Source of the DNA: Acidobacteriota bacterium
GTDB lineage: Bacteria; Acidobacteriota; Blastocatellia; Pyrinomonadales; Pyrinomonadaceae
NCBI GenBank assembly: GCA_016718135.1
Contig: JADKEF010000016.1
Location: 62,001 to 126,000 of the forward strand
Reading direction: 5' to 3'
Length of the DNA: 64,000 nucleotides
Part shown: piece after piece, positions 35,555 through 44,129 of the stretch
How the letters are laid out: every line of letters begins with the position of its first letter
Numbering within the stretch: the stretch's first letter is position 1
Notes under the pieces: model-generated
What the model was told of the DNA's origin: nothing
The model's input: only the letters and a program-made list of their open reading frames with translations
The model's database searches: none
Program-made: the position numbers and the translations under genes

Positions 35555-35941
35555 TTAGTCCGCCCACTGTATCTCACGGACATGACGCGAATCGCGAAGT
35601 ACATTATGTACGTGATCACACAAACGCGAGCGAATCTCAGAGTCCTTCGCCGTGAACATTCGCCCCGCCTTGCCGATGTTGATATTCCACTCGGCATAGT
35701 CAGACCCGACCGAACCATGCACGATCTCAAACCCAAGCGTAAATTCCTCACCCGCCGCACTAGCCGATTCAGACCAACCGGTCTGGCTCTGGACAGGTGT
35801 GCCGAACGCAAATTCCACGTCCTTCGACCGTCCGGCGAACCAAAGTGCAAGATCCTCGCCAAGCAGACGATCGCTCGCCGCATCCTGCTTGCGCTCGCCG
35901 CTCTTAAAAAGGCTGGTCATAAAAGATATCTGTGTTTTCAT
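35555..35941 (-). CDS. Conserved-looking hypothetical protein after yggU
   Basis: 128 aa; I do not recognise the family. It has no signal peptide or membrane segment. The sequence is mixed alpha/beta with an invariant-looking central part (LGEDLALWFAGRSKDVEF, TLGFEIVHGSVGSDYAEWN). Its ATG overlaps the stop of the DUF167 gene by 4 bases, so it is the last gene of the yggS-yggT-yggU operon and is probably translated by coupling. That tight link is the main evidence that it is a real gene. Confidence 0.7.
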   Translation of the reverse strand: MKTQISFMTSLFKSGERKQDAASDRLLGEDLALWFAGRSKDVEFAFGTPVQSQTGWSESASAAGEEFTLGFEIVHGSVGSDYAEWNINIGKAGRMFTAKDSEIRSRLCDHVHNVLRDSRHVREIQWAD

Positions 35942-36222
35942 GTTGTAACCTCGACAAACTTTGATTTTGACAGGTTATTGATCTTTATTCTTTTATTCTT
36001 CGAAGTTTCTCCGCTGACGATCTCAATGTCATTTTTTGAAACGCCGAATTTCTTCGCCAATAGCTTGATAAGCTCAGCATTTGCAGCACCATCGACCGGC
36101 GGCGAGGCGAGCTTCACTTTTAACGCACCATCATGCTCACCGACGATCTCACTCCGCGATGCTCTAGGAATCACGCGAACTGAGAAGGTGACGGCATTTG
36201 TTGTCTCTATGATCTTGATCAA
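35938..36222 (-). CDS. yggU: DUF167 (YggU/UPF0235) family protein
   Basis: 94 aa. The UPF0235 fold is marked by VRVIPRASRSEIVGEHDGALKVKL (read in parts), ASPPVDGAANAELIKLLAKK and IEIVSGETSKNKRIKI, which contain nearly all conserved positions. Function unknown; commonly encoded beside yggT and yggS, as here. It overlaps yggT upstream and the hypothetical gene downstream by 4 bases each. Confidence 0.93.
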   Translation of the reverse strand: MIKIIETTNAVTFSVRVIPRASRSEIVGEHDGALKVKLASPPVDGAANAELIKLLAKKFGVSKNDIEIVSGETSKNKRIKINNLSKSKFVEVTT

Positions 36223-36821
36223 TTGCGTACGAAAATATTGAGAACCACTGACTGCAAAAAGCTGATGACGAGGAGAACCAACATCGCAGAAATATCGAAC
36301 ATCCCAAGCGGCGGTATCAATCGCTGGACCGGCAGCAAGATCGGATCGGTCACTTTCATCACAAAGGAGATAAATGCCTTTCTAGAAAATACGAACCACG
36401 AGGCAATAAACCGTATAAAGATAAACAGCACGAGCACGCTCAACAAGCCGTAGAGAATGAACCCGATAATGACCTTAGGGCTGCCCGTGACAACACCCGC
36501 AGTAAGGCCATCAATGACGAAAAACGTATTACCAACGATCTGCGTAAAGAAATATGTAATGACCAACCCAATAAATAACGTCAGAAGCGGAGCAAGCCGC
36601 GTATCGACCCGGTACATCGCAAAAAATCTCGCCGCCGGATACACCCAGCGTTCGGTCAACTTCCTGATCTTGAATCCAAACCTACCAACCTTGCCAAAAG
36701 GATTAGGATCGGCGTAGTTGAAGATCAACCGCAGAAGCATCAGTCCCAGAAATACGCCAAAGACGCTCCAGACGATCAGGAAAAATATTGGATAAACTAG
36801 AGCAGAAAGCATAAGAGACAT
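36219..36821 (-). CDS. yggT: YggT family membrane protein, two YGGT units
   Basis: 200 aa with four or five membrane segments. Two YGGT domains are present: the first ends in RKLTERWVYPAARFF and the second in VMKVTDPILLPVQRLIPPLG. YggT proteins take part in osmotic stress tolerance and, in some bacteria, in envelope organisation next to division genes. It follows the yggS gene by 12 bases and overlaps yggU by 4. Confidence 0.9.
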   Translation of the reverse strand: MSLMLSALVYPIFFLIVWSVFGVFLGLMLLRLIFNYADPNPFGKVGRFGFKIRKLTERWVYPAARFFAMYRVDTRLAPLLTLFIGLVITYFFTQIVGNTFFVIDGLTAGVVTGSPKVIIGFILYGLLSVLVLFIFIRFIASWFVFSRKAFISFVMKVTDPILLPVQRLIPPLGMFDISAMLVLLVISFLQSVVLNIFVRN

Positions 36822-36833
36822 TTTAACAACGGA

Positions 36834-37511
36834 TTACATTCTTTCTCCAAAGATCGCTGTGCCAACCCGAACGACCGTTGCGCCTTCCTCTATGGCGACC
36901 TCAAAATCGTGGCTCATTCCCATCGAAAGCTCACCTCCCGGAAGTATTTCGTCGCGTATCTCCCGCAGCCGTTTAAAGTATGGCCGCGTCGCATCGGGGT
37001 CATCGAAAAATGGTGGCAACAGCATTAAGCCCTTAAGTTGCAGATGCTGGCAGGTTTTCAAATACGCCACGAGCGAAGGCAACTCGCTTTCTGCGATGCC
37101 AGATTTTGTTACCTCACCGGCGAGATCGACCTGAGCGAAAACAGAGAGTTTATCGCGACCCACTTCTATACAAATACGCTCGAGCCGCTCTGCTAGTTCA
37201 ACAGAATCAACCGATTGGATCACGTCGAATAGCTGCACCGCCTTGCGAGCTTTGTTCGATTGCAGATGGCCTATCAAATGCCATTCAACACCGTCGCGGC
37301 CGATCTCGAGAACCTTCGACTCGGCTTCCTGAACCTTGTTCTCACCAAAAACCGATGCATCAGCAGCCATCGCCTTTCGCAAGGTTTCCACCGGATGCAT
37401 TTTGCTGACGGCGACCAGTTTGATCTCGTCAGGGCCACGACCGGAACGACGAGCGGCACTATCGATCCGCGAACGGATGACTGTTAAGTTAGTTTCGATA
37501 TCGCTCGCCAC
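36834..37511 (-). CDS. yggS: YggS/PROSC family PLP-binding protein
   Basis: 225 aa, normal length. The PLP lysine lies in LVAVSKMHPVETLR (about residue 32). Other family marks are FGENKVQEA, EWHLIGHLQSNK and the phosphate-binding LSMGMSHDFEVAIEEG. YggS/PLPHP proteins keep free pyridoxal phosphate and amino acid pools in balance. It heads a four-gene operon on the minus strand. Confidence 0.96.
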   Translation of the reverse strand: MASDIETNLTVIRSRIDSAARRSGRGPDEIKLVAVSKMHPVETLRKAMAADASVFGENKVQEAESKVLEIGRDGVEWHLIGHLQSNKARKAVQLFDVIQSVDSVELAERLERICIEVGRDKLSVFAQVDLAGEVTKSGIAESELPSLVAYLKTCQHLQLKGLMLLPPFFDDPDATRPYFKRLREIRDEILPGGELSMGMSHDFEVAIEEGATVVRVGTAIFGERM

Positions 37512-37587
37512 GCTTCAAATATAGCAAACGCAGCGCGCTTTCTTGAGTTTTAAGACCTTAATTAGTATCCTCAAAAGTTCGACGCGT

Positions 37588-37674
37588 GCGGACGTGGCGG
37601 AACTGGTAGACGCGCAGGTCTCAGAAGCCTGTTGCCGCAAGGCAGTGGAAGTTCGATTCTTCTCGTCCGCACCA
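37588..37674 (+). tRNA. tRNA-Leu (anticodon CAG)
   Basis: The acceptor stem GCGGACG (37588-37594) pairs with CGTCCGC (37664-37670), followed by A and an encoded CCA. The anticodon loop CTCAGAA has CAG at 37622-37624. A long variable arm (GTTGCCGCAAGGCAG) marks a class II tRNA. The T loop GTTCGATTC is intact. Confidence 0.95.
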
Positions 37675-37679
37675 ACTCT

Positions 37680-37792
37680 TGTCAGAACCCTCTGCGTAAG
37701 CGGAGGGCAAAGACGCTCACTCACGAATCTGCTTTCCTTGATGCTGTCTCTTGCACCGACCATGCCACCCGCTAACGCAGGTGGTTCTGACC
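37680..37792. repeat. REP pair between tRNA-Leu and rsmG
   Basis: Two inverted copies of a palindromic unit lie at about 37681-37708 and 37763-37791. Both contain GTCAGAACC (or its complement GGTTCTGAC) next to a hairpin: CCCTCTGC-GTAA-GCGGAGGG in the first and CCACCCGC-TAAC-GCAGGTGG in the second. The head-to-head pairing is like BIME/REP doublets. It fills the gap before rsmG. Confidence 0.7.
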
Positions 37793-37802
37793 ACCGCTAA
37801 TT

Positions 37803-38411
37803 GTGCGAAACGAATTTACTAACTCGATATTGGCAAATCAGGAGCTTTTCGGCCTCGAACTCCCCGAGGACGCGATCGAGCGGCTTGCTGATTACTACGC
37901 GATCATCGTCGAACACAATCCGATCCTGCATCTCGTCGGCCCGTGTACGCCCGCAGAATTTGCGACGCGGCATATTCTTGAATCACTGACGATGGCCAAG
38001 TATCTGCCGAATGGAGCAAAGTTCGCCGATATCGGCACCGGCGGCGGTTTGCCCGCGATTCCGTGCCTACTAGTTCGCGAAGACCTGCGCGCGATGTTGA
38101 TCGAATCAAAGGAAAAGAAAACAAAGTTCCTGGACATGGTGATAGCCAAACTCGGCCTCGAAAAACGAGTCCGCGTCGTCAATAAGCAGTTCCCAGAAGT
38201 TGACCCCGTCGGGTGCGAATCCGTCACCTGCCGAGCTCTCGATAAATTTACCGAAAAACTCCCGTCAATCGTCCGATGGAAATTACGCCGCCAACTCCTC
38301 TTCTTCGGCGGCCCAAACCTCCGCGACGCACTTAACGCGCAGAAACTCACCTTCGTCGAAAGACTAATGCCGCTCTCGGAACAGAGATATCTGTTTGTTG
38401 TTAACCGTTAA
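37803..38411 (+). CDS. rsmG: 16S rRNA (guanine-N7) methyltransferase RsmG
   Basis: 202 aa from a GTG at 37803. It methylates G527 of 16S rRNA using S-adenosylmethionine. Marks are LVGPCTPAEFATRHILESL (family: N-LT-I..p.e...rHi.dSl), the SAM motif FADIGTGGGLPAIP (about residues 74-87), ESKEKKTKFLD and SVTCRALDKF. The C-terminus is slightly short but complete. The stop is 4 bases from that of the convergent response regulator gene. Confidence 0.94.
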   Translation: MRNEFTNSILANQELFGLELPEDAIERLADYYAIIVEHNPILHLVGPCTPAEFATRHILESLTMAKYLPNGAKFADIGTGGGLPAIPCLLVREDLRAMLIESKEKKTKFLDMVIAKLGLEKRVRVVNKQFPEVDPVGCESVTCRALDKFTEKLPSIVRWKLRRQLLFFGGPNLRDALNAQKLTFVERLMPLSEQRYLFVVNR

Positions 38412-38415
38412 AAAG

Positions 38416-39807
38416 TTACCGAACCTCAAGCCCATACTCTCTCAGCCGGCGATAAAGCGTCGACGGCGAGATACCGAGTAGGTCGGCGGTTTTGCCGCGG
38501 TGCCAACCGGTCTTTTCGAGGGCTCCGACTATTTGTTGGCGCTCGACGTCGCGGAGATTGGTCGGGGCGGCGTTCTGGAAAGATGCGGCTCCATTTGTCT
38601 GCGGCACTCCGTAGCTGACGGAGACGGCAGGGCGCTCGGTGCGGAAGGCGATCTCAGGCGGCAGTTCGCGGGGCGTGATCGTGTCATTGTCGCAGAGTAG
38701 CACTGCTCGTTCGAGACAGTTGCGAAGCTGGCGGACGTTGCCTGACCAGTCAAATGCGGTCAACGCGTCGATAGTTGCGGGCGACATTTCAGGAGCACCT
38801 GCTCCGCCGAGCTTGTGCAGCAGATGGCGCGCAAGCGGCTCGATATCCTCGCGGCGTTCCCGTAGCGGCGCAACGTTTACCTCAAAGCTATTGATCCTAT
38901 ACAAAAGGTCCGAACGAAACGCTCCGTCCGCGATAGCCTGGTCTTTGTCACGGTTTGTCGCCGCGACCAGACGGACATCGACCTCGACCTTTTTGACACC
39001 ACCGACGCGAAAGAACGACCGCGTCTCCAAAGCTCGCAATAGCTTTGACTGAAGCTGCATCGGCATCTCCATTACTTCGTCAAGAAACAGTGTGCCGCCG
39101 TCGGCTATCTCAAAAAGCCCGAGCTTACGCGTCCGTGCTCCGGAAAAGGCACCCGCCTCGTGGCCGAATAATTCGCTTTCTAGCAAAGTGTCCTGCAACG
39201 CCGCACAATTAAGGTCGATGAACGGTTTGTCCGAGCGACGGCTGAGACGGTGAATTGCCTGAGCGATCAACTCTTTACCAACACCTGATTCGCCTGTGAT
39301 CAACACCGAAGTATCGGATGGAGCAACGCGATTGACGAGCCGCAAGGCTTCTTTCATCTGGGCAGATTCTGCGACGATGTCAGGTAAAGCAACTGATGTT
39401 CGAGCGATCTGTGCACGGAGGCGTTGGTTATCTACCTTGAGCTGCTGCTTCTCTGCGGCTGCTGTGACCAGAGCCGAAAGTTCGCCTATGCGGTATGGCT
39501 TCGTGAGATAATCGTACGCGCCGAGCTTCATCGCCTCGATGGCGGATTCGACCGTCGCTTGCCCGGTCAACATTATGACCTCCGGCGGATTCTGGCTGCG
39601 TTCGCGCGTGCGCCGCAATAGTCCGAGACCGTCGAGCCGCGGCATGTTGATGTCGCACAGCACGACATCAAAATCCTGTGCCTCGAGCAACTCCCACGCG
39701 GCTTCGCCGTCGTCGGCACATTCGACCTCGTGGCCCTGACGGGCCATTTCTTTCTGGACGACAAGTCTCAGATTCTTTTCGTCATCAACGACTAGCAACT
39801 TTGCCAT
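38416..39807 (-). CDS. Sigma-54-dependent NtrC-type response regulator
   Basis: 463 aa. The receiver domain (residues 1-120) has the phospho-acceptor Asp52 in LCDINMP and KP at the end of strand 5. The AAA+ domain has Walker A GESGVGKE (172-179), the sigma-54 loop GAFSGA (219-224, a variant of GAFTGA) and a Walker B-like GGTLFLDEVMEMP. The C-terminal Fis-type helix-turn-helix is RGKTADLLGISPSTLYRRLREYG in parts. It activates sigma-54 promoters when phosphorylated. The kinase gene lies 20 bases upstream on the same strand and is the likely partner. Confidence 0.96.
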   Translation of the reverse strand: MAKLLVVDDEKNLRLVVQKEMARQGHEVECADDGEAAWELLEAQDFDVVLCDINMPRLDGLGLLRRTRERSQNPPEVIMLTGQATVESAIEAMKLGAYDYLTKPYRIGELSALVTAAAEKQQLKVDNQRLRAQIARTSVALPDIVAESAQMKEALRLVNRVAPSDTSVLITGESGVGKELIAQAIHRLSRRSDKPFIDLNCAALQDTLLESELFGHEAGAFSGARTRKLGLFEIADGGTLFLDEVMEMPMQLQSKLLRALETRSFFRVGGVKKVEVDVRLVAATNRDKDQAIADGAFRSDLLYRINSFEVNVAPLRERREDIEPLARHLLHKLGGAGAPEMSPATIDALTAFDWSGNVRQLRNCLERAVLLCDNDTITPRELPPEIAFRTERPAVSVSYGVPQTNGAASFQNAAPTNLRDVERQQIVGALEKTGWHRGKTADLLGISPSTLYRRLREYGLEVR

Positions 39808-39827
39808 ATTTAGGTAGGTGGAGAGAT

Positions 39828-41471
39828 CTATTCTGGTGTGATCGGAAGGAAGATGCTGAAGGTAGTGCCTTTGCCTACGGTCGAGCGAACGCTAATGCGT
39901 CCTCCGTGTTCGGAAACGATGCCGTAGCAGACTGCGAGTCCGAGGCCTGTGCCTTGGCCGACTTCTTTGGTGGTGAAGAACGGTTCGAAGATCTTCGAGA
40001 CGTCTTCCTGCGGAATTCCGGTGCCGGAATCATTGACCTCGATCGCTACACGACTGCCCTTTGTAAAGACCCGGAAAGTAAGCGTGCCGCCATCTGGCAT
40101 GGCGTCGATACCGTTCGTAGCAAGAGCGATGATCGCCTGTTGGAGCTGGCCGCCATCGGCAGAGACGGCTGGAAGATTTGGCTCAATGTCGACCTGTTGA
40201 GTAATGCCGACGCCGCGTTTTTGATGCGAGATCAGATTGGCGGCTGAACGAACGATATCACCAACGTCGAGTGGGGTGCGTTCGCCGGCTCGAATGCGGC
40301 TGAAATCCAGGAGGTCGGTCGTGATCGTCTTGCAGCGGAAGGCTTCGCTTTTGATCAGGCCGAGATACTCGGTAAGGTCGCTGGCAGAGTCCGACGCGGC
40401 AAATTCGCCCTCGTCAACGCGTTGTTCGAGAGCCTCGGCACATGCAGCAATGGTAGCGAGCGGATTATTTATTTCGTGAACGATACCAGCGGCGAGCCGT
40501 CCGACGGCCGCAAGTTTCTCGGCACGATTGACCGCATGCAGAGCCTCGACCCGAACGGTAATATCCTCCCCGACCGTGATCACGTGCGACACGTCTCGTG
40601 CGTCGCCATCGCGCATCGGGATCTTGCTGACCATCCAGTGCCGCGTCGAGCCGTCATCTGCAACCGTTTGTTGCTCGATCCGTTCGATCTTACCGGTGCG
40701 GAATGCCCGCTCAAATTCTTCACGCACACGCCCTTGCGGATATTTATCAAGGACGTCGAAAACATCACGCCCGATCGCCTCGTCGCGTGGAATGCCGAGT
40801 TCGCCGACCTCGCGATGCTTGTTCCAAGTAACGATGCGGTAATCGCGATCGACCACGTATAGCGAAACAGGCAGTGCATCGAGCACGGCTTCGGTAAATT
40901 TTCTGTTTTCCTCACGAGCCTCGTTGATCGAGTCGTGGAGCGCGATCTCGTAATGTGCGGTGAGATTTACGCTCAGCGCGGCCATCTGTGTCGCCGCTTC
41001 GATCAGGCGGGTTTGGTTGTCGCTTAATTCACGGCCGTCATCGAAGGCAACGACGATCGCGCCGCGAATCTCACCATTGATGTGCAGCGGCGAAACGTAT
41101 TCGAAGGCATGGTCGCCACCGATCATAAATTCTTCGGGCGAATGTTCAGCGTATGCGATCTGGGGCGGCATAAAGGCAAGCCACTTCTCAAACCTCTCCC
41201 TTTTTAACGCGCTATCATCGCATACACCATTTGAGGTATGCGTCGCATTGATCAGCCCAATGCTATCAAGCTCGGCAACGAACACACACAGGCGCGCATC
41301 TACACCGTCGTGCAGCGCTTCGGCGACACGGCTCGCAACTTTTTTGGGATGTACCGTAAAAAGCAAACTGCGGCCAAGTTCAGATATGAACTTTAGCTCG
41401 CTAGCCGTATCGTCGATCGGTGCCGTGGATACAGCGGTCGCGTGCTTTTTCGGCGGCGAAGTGGTCAGCAT
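39828..41471 (-). CDS. GAF/PAS sensor histidine kinase, partner of the NtrC-type regulator
   Basis: 547 aa from the ATG at 41471. An upstream TTG at 41576 lies inside the promoter found at 41566-41594 and so cannot be used. Soluble, no membrane segment. A GAF-like domain covers about residues 20-190, a PAS domain about 205-330 (VLDALPVSLYVVDRDYRIVTWN in parts), then HisKA with AAGIVHEINNPLAT (phospho-acceptor His), and HATPase with ATNGIDAMPDGG, EVNDSGTGIP, FEPFF and GTGLGLAV. No Shine-Dalgarno is seen before this ATG. The signal is unknown. Confidence 0.93.
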   Translation of the reverse strand: MLTTSPPKKHATAVSTAPIDDTASELKFISELGRSLLFTVHPKKVASRVAEALHDGVDARLCVFVAELDSIGLINATHTSNGVCDDSALKRERFEKWLAFMPPQIAYAEHSPEEFMIGGDHAFEYVSPLHINGEIRGAIVVAFDDGRELSDNQTRLIEAATQMAALSVNLTAHYEIALHDSINEAREENRKFTEAVLDALPVSLYVVDRDYRIVTWNKHREVGELGIPRDEAIGRDVFDVLDKYPQGRVREEFERAFRTGKIERIEQQTVADDGSTRHWMVSKIPMRDGDARDVSHVITVGEDITVRVEALHAVNRAEKLAAVGRLAAGIVHEINNPLATIAACAEALEQRVDEGEFAASDSASDLTEYLGLIKSEAFRCKTITTDLLDFSRIRAGERTPLDVGDIVRSAANLISHQKRGVGITQQVDIEPNLPAVSADGGQLQQAIIALATNGIDAMPDGGTLTFRVFTKGSRVAIEVNDSGTGIPQEDVSKIFEPFFTTKEVGQGTGLGLAVCYGIVSEHGGRISVRSTVGKGTTFSIFLPITPE

Positions 41472-41565
41472 TTTTTGTAGTTCGCAGCCGGATAGGTCGG
41501 TGCCGCAAATGTGGGGCTTTAAGGGAGTTTCGACAGAAAAGAGGGCCCACGGAATCTCCTTTATA

Positions 41566-41594
41566 ATTAAAAACAATTTTTAACATCCTGTCAA
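41566..41594 (-). promoter_or_regulatory. Sigma-70-type promoter of the kinase/regulator operon
   Basis: On the minus strand TTGACA (41594-41589) and TTTAAT (41571-41566) are separated by exactly 17 bases. Transcription would start near 41559, leaving a leader of about 88 bases before the kinase ATG at 41471. This promoter also excludes the TTG at 41576 as a start. Confidence 0.65.
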
Positions 41595-41661
41595 CAGATT
41601 TAACTTAGGACTTTCCCTGATTGACAGTGACTGAAAAGCAGTAAAAAATCGAGATTGAGTA

Positions 41662-42342
41662 ATGATTCAAACGCGGAGACTAACACTATCGATCATCCTC
41701 GCAGTCGCTTTGGCGGCCGCGAGCACGATCAACGCGCAGCAAGTCGTCGACAAGACTCTGGCGACCGTCGGTAGCGGAACTCGCACGCAGCTGATTACCT
41801 ACTCCGACGTGATCTGGCAGCTCGCTCTGCAGCCAAACACGCCTCTCGACCCGCCCCGAAAACGGGACCTCGATCAAGCTCTCGAAACGCTTATAAATCA
41901 ACGAATTTTCGCGATCGAAGCCGCACGCTTACCGCGTACAACGCCTTCGGAGACTCGCATCGCAGCCGAGGTCGGCCGTATTTTGCAGTATTTCCCATCA
42001 ACGGCCGCCTTCGAGACGCGCCTTAAGCAGGTTGGCTTTGACTCGGTAAAAGATGATGCCTTTCAACGACTGATCGAGCAACGCCTTGCGATCGAGGACT
42101 ATGTAGAGTTTCGTTTCGGCTCGTTCGTCGTTGTGACGGCTGAGGAAGAGAATAAATTCTACCGCGAGACCTTTGTCCCCGATTTTCGCCGACGCTCGCC
42201 GGGCATTGTGATCCCCACCTTCGAAGAAAAGCGCGCCGAGATCCGTGAGGTTCTAACATCTGAAAAAAAAGGCCTCGCTATCGAGAAATTCCTCGACGAG
42301 GCCAAGCGACGAGTCACTGTCGTAAATCTTATCGAACCCTAA
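41662..42342 (+). CDS. Exported SurA-N-like protein without PPIase domain
   Basis: 226 aa with a signal peptide (LSIILAVALAAASTINAQ). The region DKTLATVGSGTRTQLITYSDV and the helical stretch around LDQALETLINQRIFAIEAAR, KRAEIREVLTSEKKGLAIEKFL resemble the N- and C-terminal chaperone helices of SurA-like proteins. No parvulin domain lies between them. I infer a periplasmic chaperone-like role. It is divergent from the kinase operon; a TTGACA at 41621-41626 may be its -35 but no good -10 is seen. Confidence 0.65.
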   Translation: MIQTRRLTLSIILAVALAAASTINAQQVVDKTLATVGSGTRTQLITYSDVIWQLALQPNTPLDPPRKRDLDQALETLINQRIFAIEAARLPRTTPSETRIAAEVGRILQYFPSTAAFETRLKQVGFDSVKDDAFQRLIEQRLAIEDYVEFRFGSFVVVTAEEENKFYRETFVPDFRRRSPGIVIPTFEEKRAEIREVLTSEKKGLAIEKFLDEAKRRVTVVNLIEP

Positions 42343-42343
42343 A

Positions 42344-42445
42344 CTATTCGCCGCCGACAAAATCGATATCGGTAAGATCATTTACGATCTGTAGATTCCG
42401 TGATGCGAATCTATATCTCCGCGAACCCACGGCGATCGTATAGAA
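42344..42445 (-). pseudogene. 3' remnant of a secreted regulatory-like domain protein
   Basis: On the minus strand the frame ends YRFASRNLQIVNDLTDIDFV plus a short tail and stop at 42344. That ending resembles the closing strands of carboxypeptidase-regulatory-like proteins of acidobacteria. Upstream the frame becomes antisense to the PD40 fragment, so only the last 30 or so codons are left. The breakpoint lies at about 42440. Confidence 0.35.
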
Positions 42446-43056
42446 TCGATCAACTGGGATATTCTCAGTCGAATAGTATTCAAGATCTATGGGTAATCGA
42501 TGCTGATGGGGGTGACCCGCGCTCGGTGCCCCATACGCAACACAGCCCATTCAGTCCTGATTTCCGTGCTGATGGACAGACTATCTATTTCGAGTCTCTT
42601 CAGGACGGTATTGATTCGATCATGAGTGTTCCGTTTGCCGGTGGCGAACCGTCACAAATTGTCAGCGGCAAGATAAGGGTTTGGGCAATCTCACCGGACG
42701 GCAAGCGGTTGGCCTACGCGACTGAGCGAACAGGTAAAGCTATTGTATTTGTCTTGAATCTCGACGGAAGCGGGTCTGAAAGTGAACTCGAAATCGACCC
42801 TGATACTTTTCTATCATGGTCGCCGGATGGCAAATCTGTTGAGTTCAATACACAGAGTGATGAATCGAAGAACGTTTGGCGGAAATCACTCGCCGGGGGA
42901 AACGCATTTCCCGTTACAAATTTTAAGAACGGACGTATCCACAGATTTGCATGGTCCAAGGACGCAAAGACCCTAACGGTGATCCGCCAGTTTCCAAGCT
43001 ATGATGCTACGCTACTCACCTTTGAACCGCGAAACGACAGCACCCTCAAGCCTTGA
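42400..43056 (+). pseudogene. Truncated PD40 beta-propeller (C-terminal part only)
   Basis: 218 codons in frame with no signal peptide. Blades are clear: DLWVIDADGGDPRSVPH, SPDFRADGQTIYFESLQDG, WAISPDGKRLAYATERTG, LSWSPDGKSVEFNTQ and FAWSKDAKTLTV. This is the end pattern of acidobacterial proteins in which a kinase or a winged-helix domain precedes the PD40 propeller. The N-terminal part is missing, and the start abuts a remnant on the other strand, so it is probably a broken gene. Confidence 0.6.
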
Positions 43057-43095
43057 CCTATATCCATCGCGCAACGTATTATCATAAATTCGTAA

Positions 43096-43183
43096 GCCGG
43101 GGTGGCGAAATTGGTATACGCACTAGACTCAAAATCTAGCGGGCTTAACGCCCATGACGGTTCGACTCCGTCCCTCGGTACCA
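43096..43183 (+). tRNA. tRNA-Leu (anticodon CAA)
   Basis: The acceptor stem GCCGGGG (43096-43102) pairs with CCTCGGT (43173-43179) with two G-T pairs, followed by A and CCA. The anticodon loop is CTCAAAA with CAA in the middle. A long variable arm (CGGGCTTAACGCCCATGA) and the T loop GGTTCGACTCC are present. The DNA beyond it has the look of an inserted region. Confidence 0.95.
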
Positions 43184-43646
43184 CATATCTCTTCTGTAAG
43201 TCCTTTGTTTCCACTAAATAGCTTATTTTCAACGACTTAGCAAGTCAACATTGTTTTGCATATGTCGCATATATCGCACTATTCGCACCTAGAGTGGAGA
43301 GAAAGTGGATAGCAAATTCCGCCCTCCCGGGATCGCCGAAGGGGCCCACTAAGACGATTGCAAGAAATGGAGAGGTAAGAATACGCCGCCTAACGTTCAG
43401 TTCTCGACAGCCAACATCCGTAGGAGTCTCGGAGGGAGAATGAGCCCATCCCTTGCCATTTGATACTTAAGAAGACCCAAAATGTGTCCACCAATCCGCA
43501 CGGGCTTTTATCGTGAGCCTGTAGAGTTTCGCACAATCACCTTATTGAAGAGACGTCGAAATCCAGTGATCCTTAATATTGGGGCTAACAACAAGAAAAC
43601 GAACGGAAAGCACTCGAACGGTTAAAAAAGACACCAAAGCGTATCC
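43184..43646. other. 463-base gap after tRNA-Leu, no gene recognised
   Basis: AT-richer and less regular than its surroundings. I see no reading frame with a family match, no clear hairpin terminator after the tRNA, and only short open frames. Given the truncated genes on both sides it may be the edge of inserted DNA. Confidence 0.4.
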
Positions 43647-43647
43647 T

Positions 43648-44024
43648 TGTTATTCATAAACGGCTTGGGCTTCGAACGCCTGCCGCCACCTTTTTGGCTC
43701 CTGCTGCCCGGCGTCCTGTTCGTCGGCGTCCAACAGGTCGTCGCACAGTATTTTCTCGCCACCGGCCTGCCGCTAAGAGTAGCTCTCACCTGGCTCGCCG
43801 CTCTCCTGACAAATATCCTCGCAAATATCCTGGTCGTCCCCACCCACGGAGCCCCCGGCGGCGCCGTCGTTTCGACCGTCTGCTACATCGCTGTCTCGAT
43901 CGTAATGTTCGCCTTCTTCACCAAAACCACCGGCCGCCGCATCACCGACCTAATAACCCCCAACCCCTCCGACCTCCAAAAACTCTGGTCCACGATCCGA
44001 AAAGACCGCGGTGGCGAAAACTAG
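43648..44024 (+). pseudogene. 3' fragment of a polysaccharide flippase-like gene
   Basis: About 120 codons of membrane protein: FWLLLPGVLFVGVQQVVAQY, ATGLPLRVALTWLAALLTNI, PTHGAPGGAVVSTVCYIAVS. This resembles the last four membrane segments of Wzx/MurJ-like oligosaccharide flippases. The first ten or so segments are absent and there is no proper start, so it is a remnant. It lies between the tRNA-Leu and the Rhs array. Confidence 0.65.
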
Positions 44025-44129
44025 ATTGAGCGAATCGAATCGTAAGATCGAAAGCCTGACCCCAATTATTATTCTATTGGAAGTCGTCAGCGTACATTCG
44101 AGATGTCCCATCGCAGGTGGACAGACTGC

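Noticed and set aside
41574..41576. TTG as start of the sensor kinase
   Set aside because: It falls between the -35 and -10 of the promoter and would not be transcribed.
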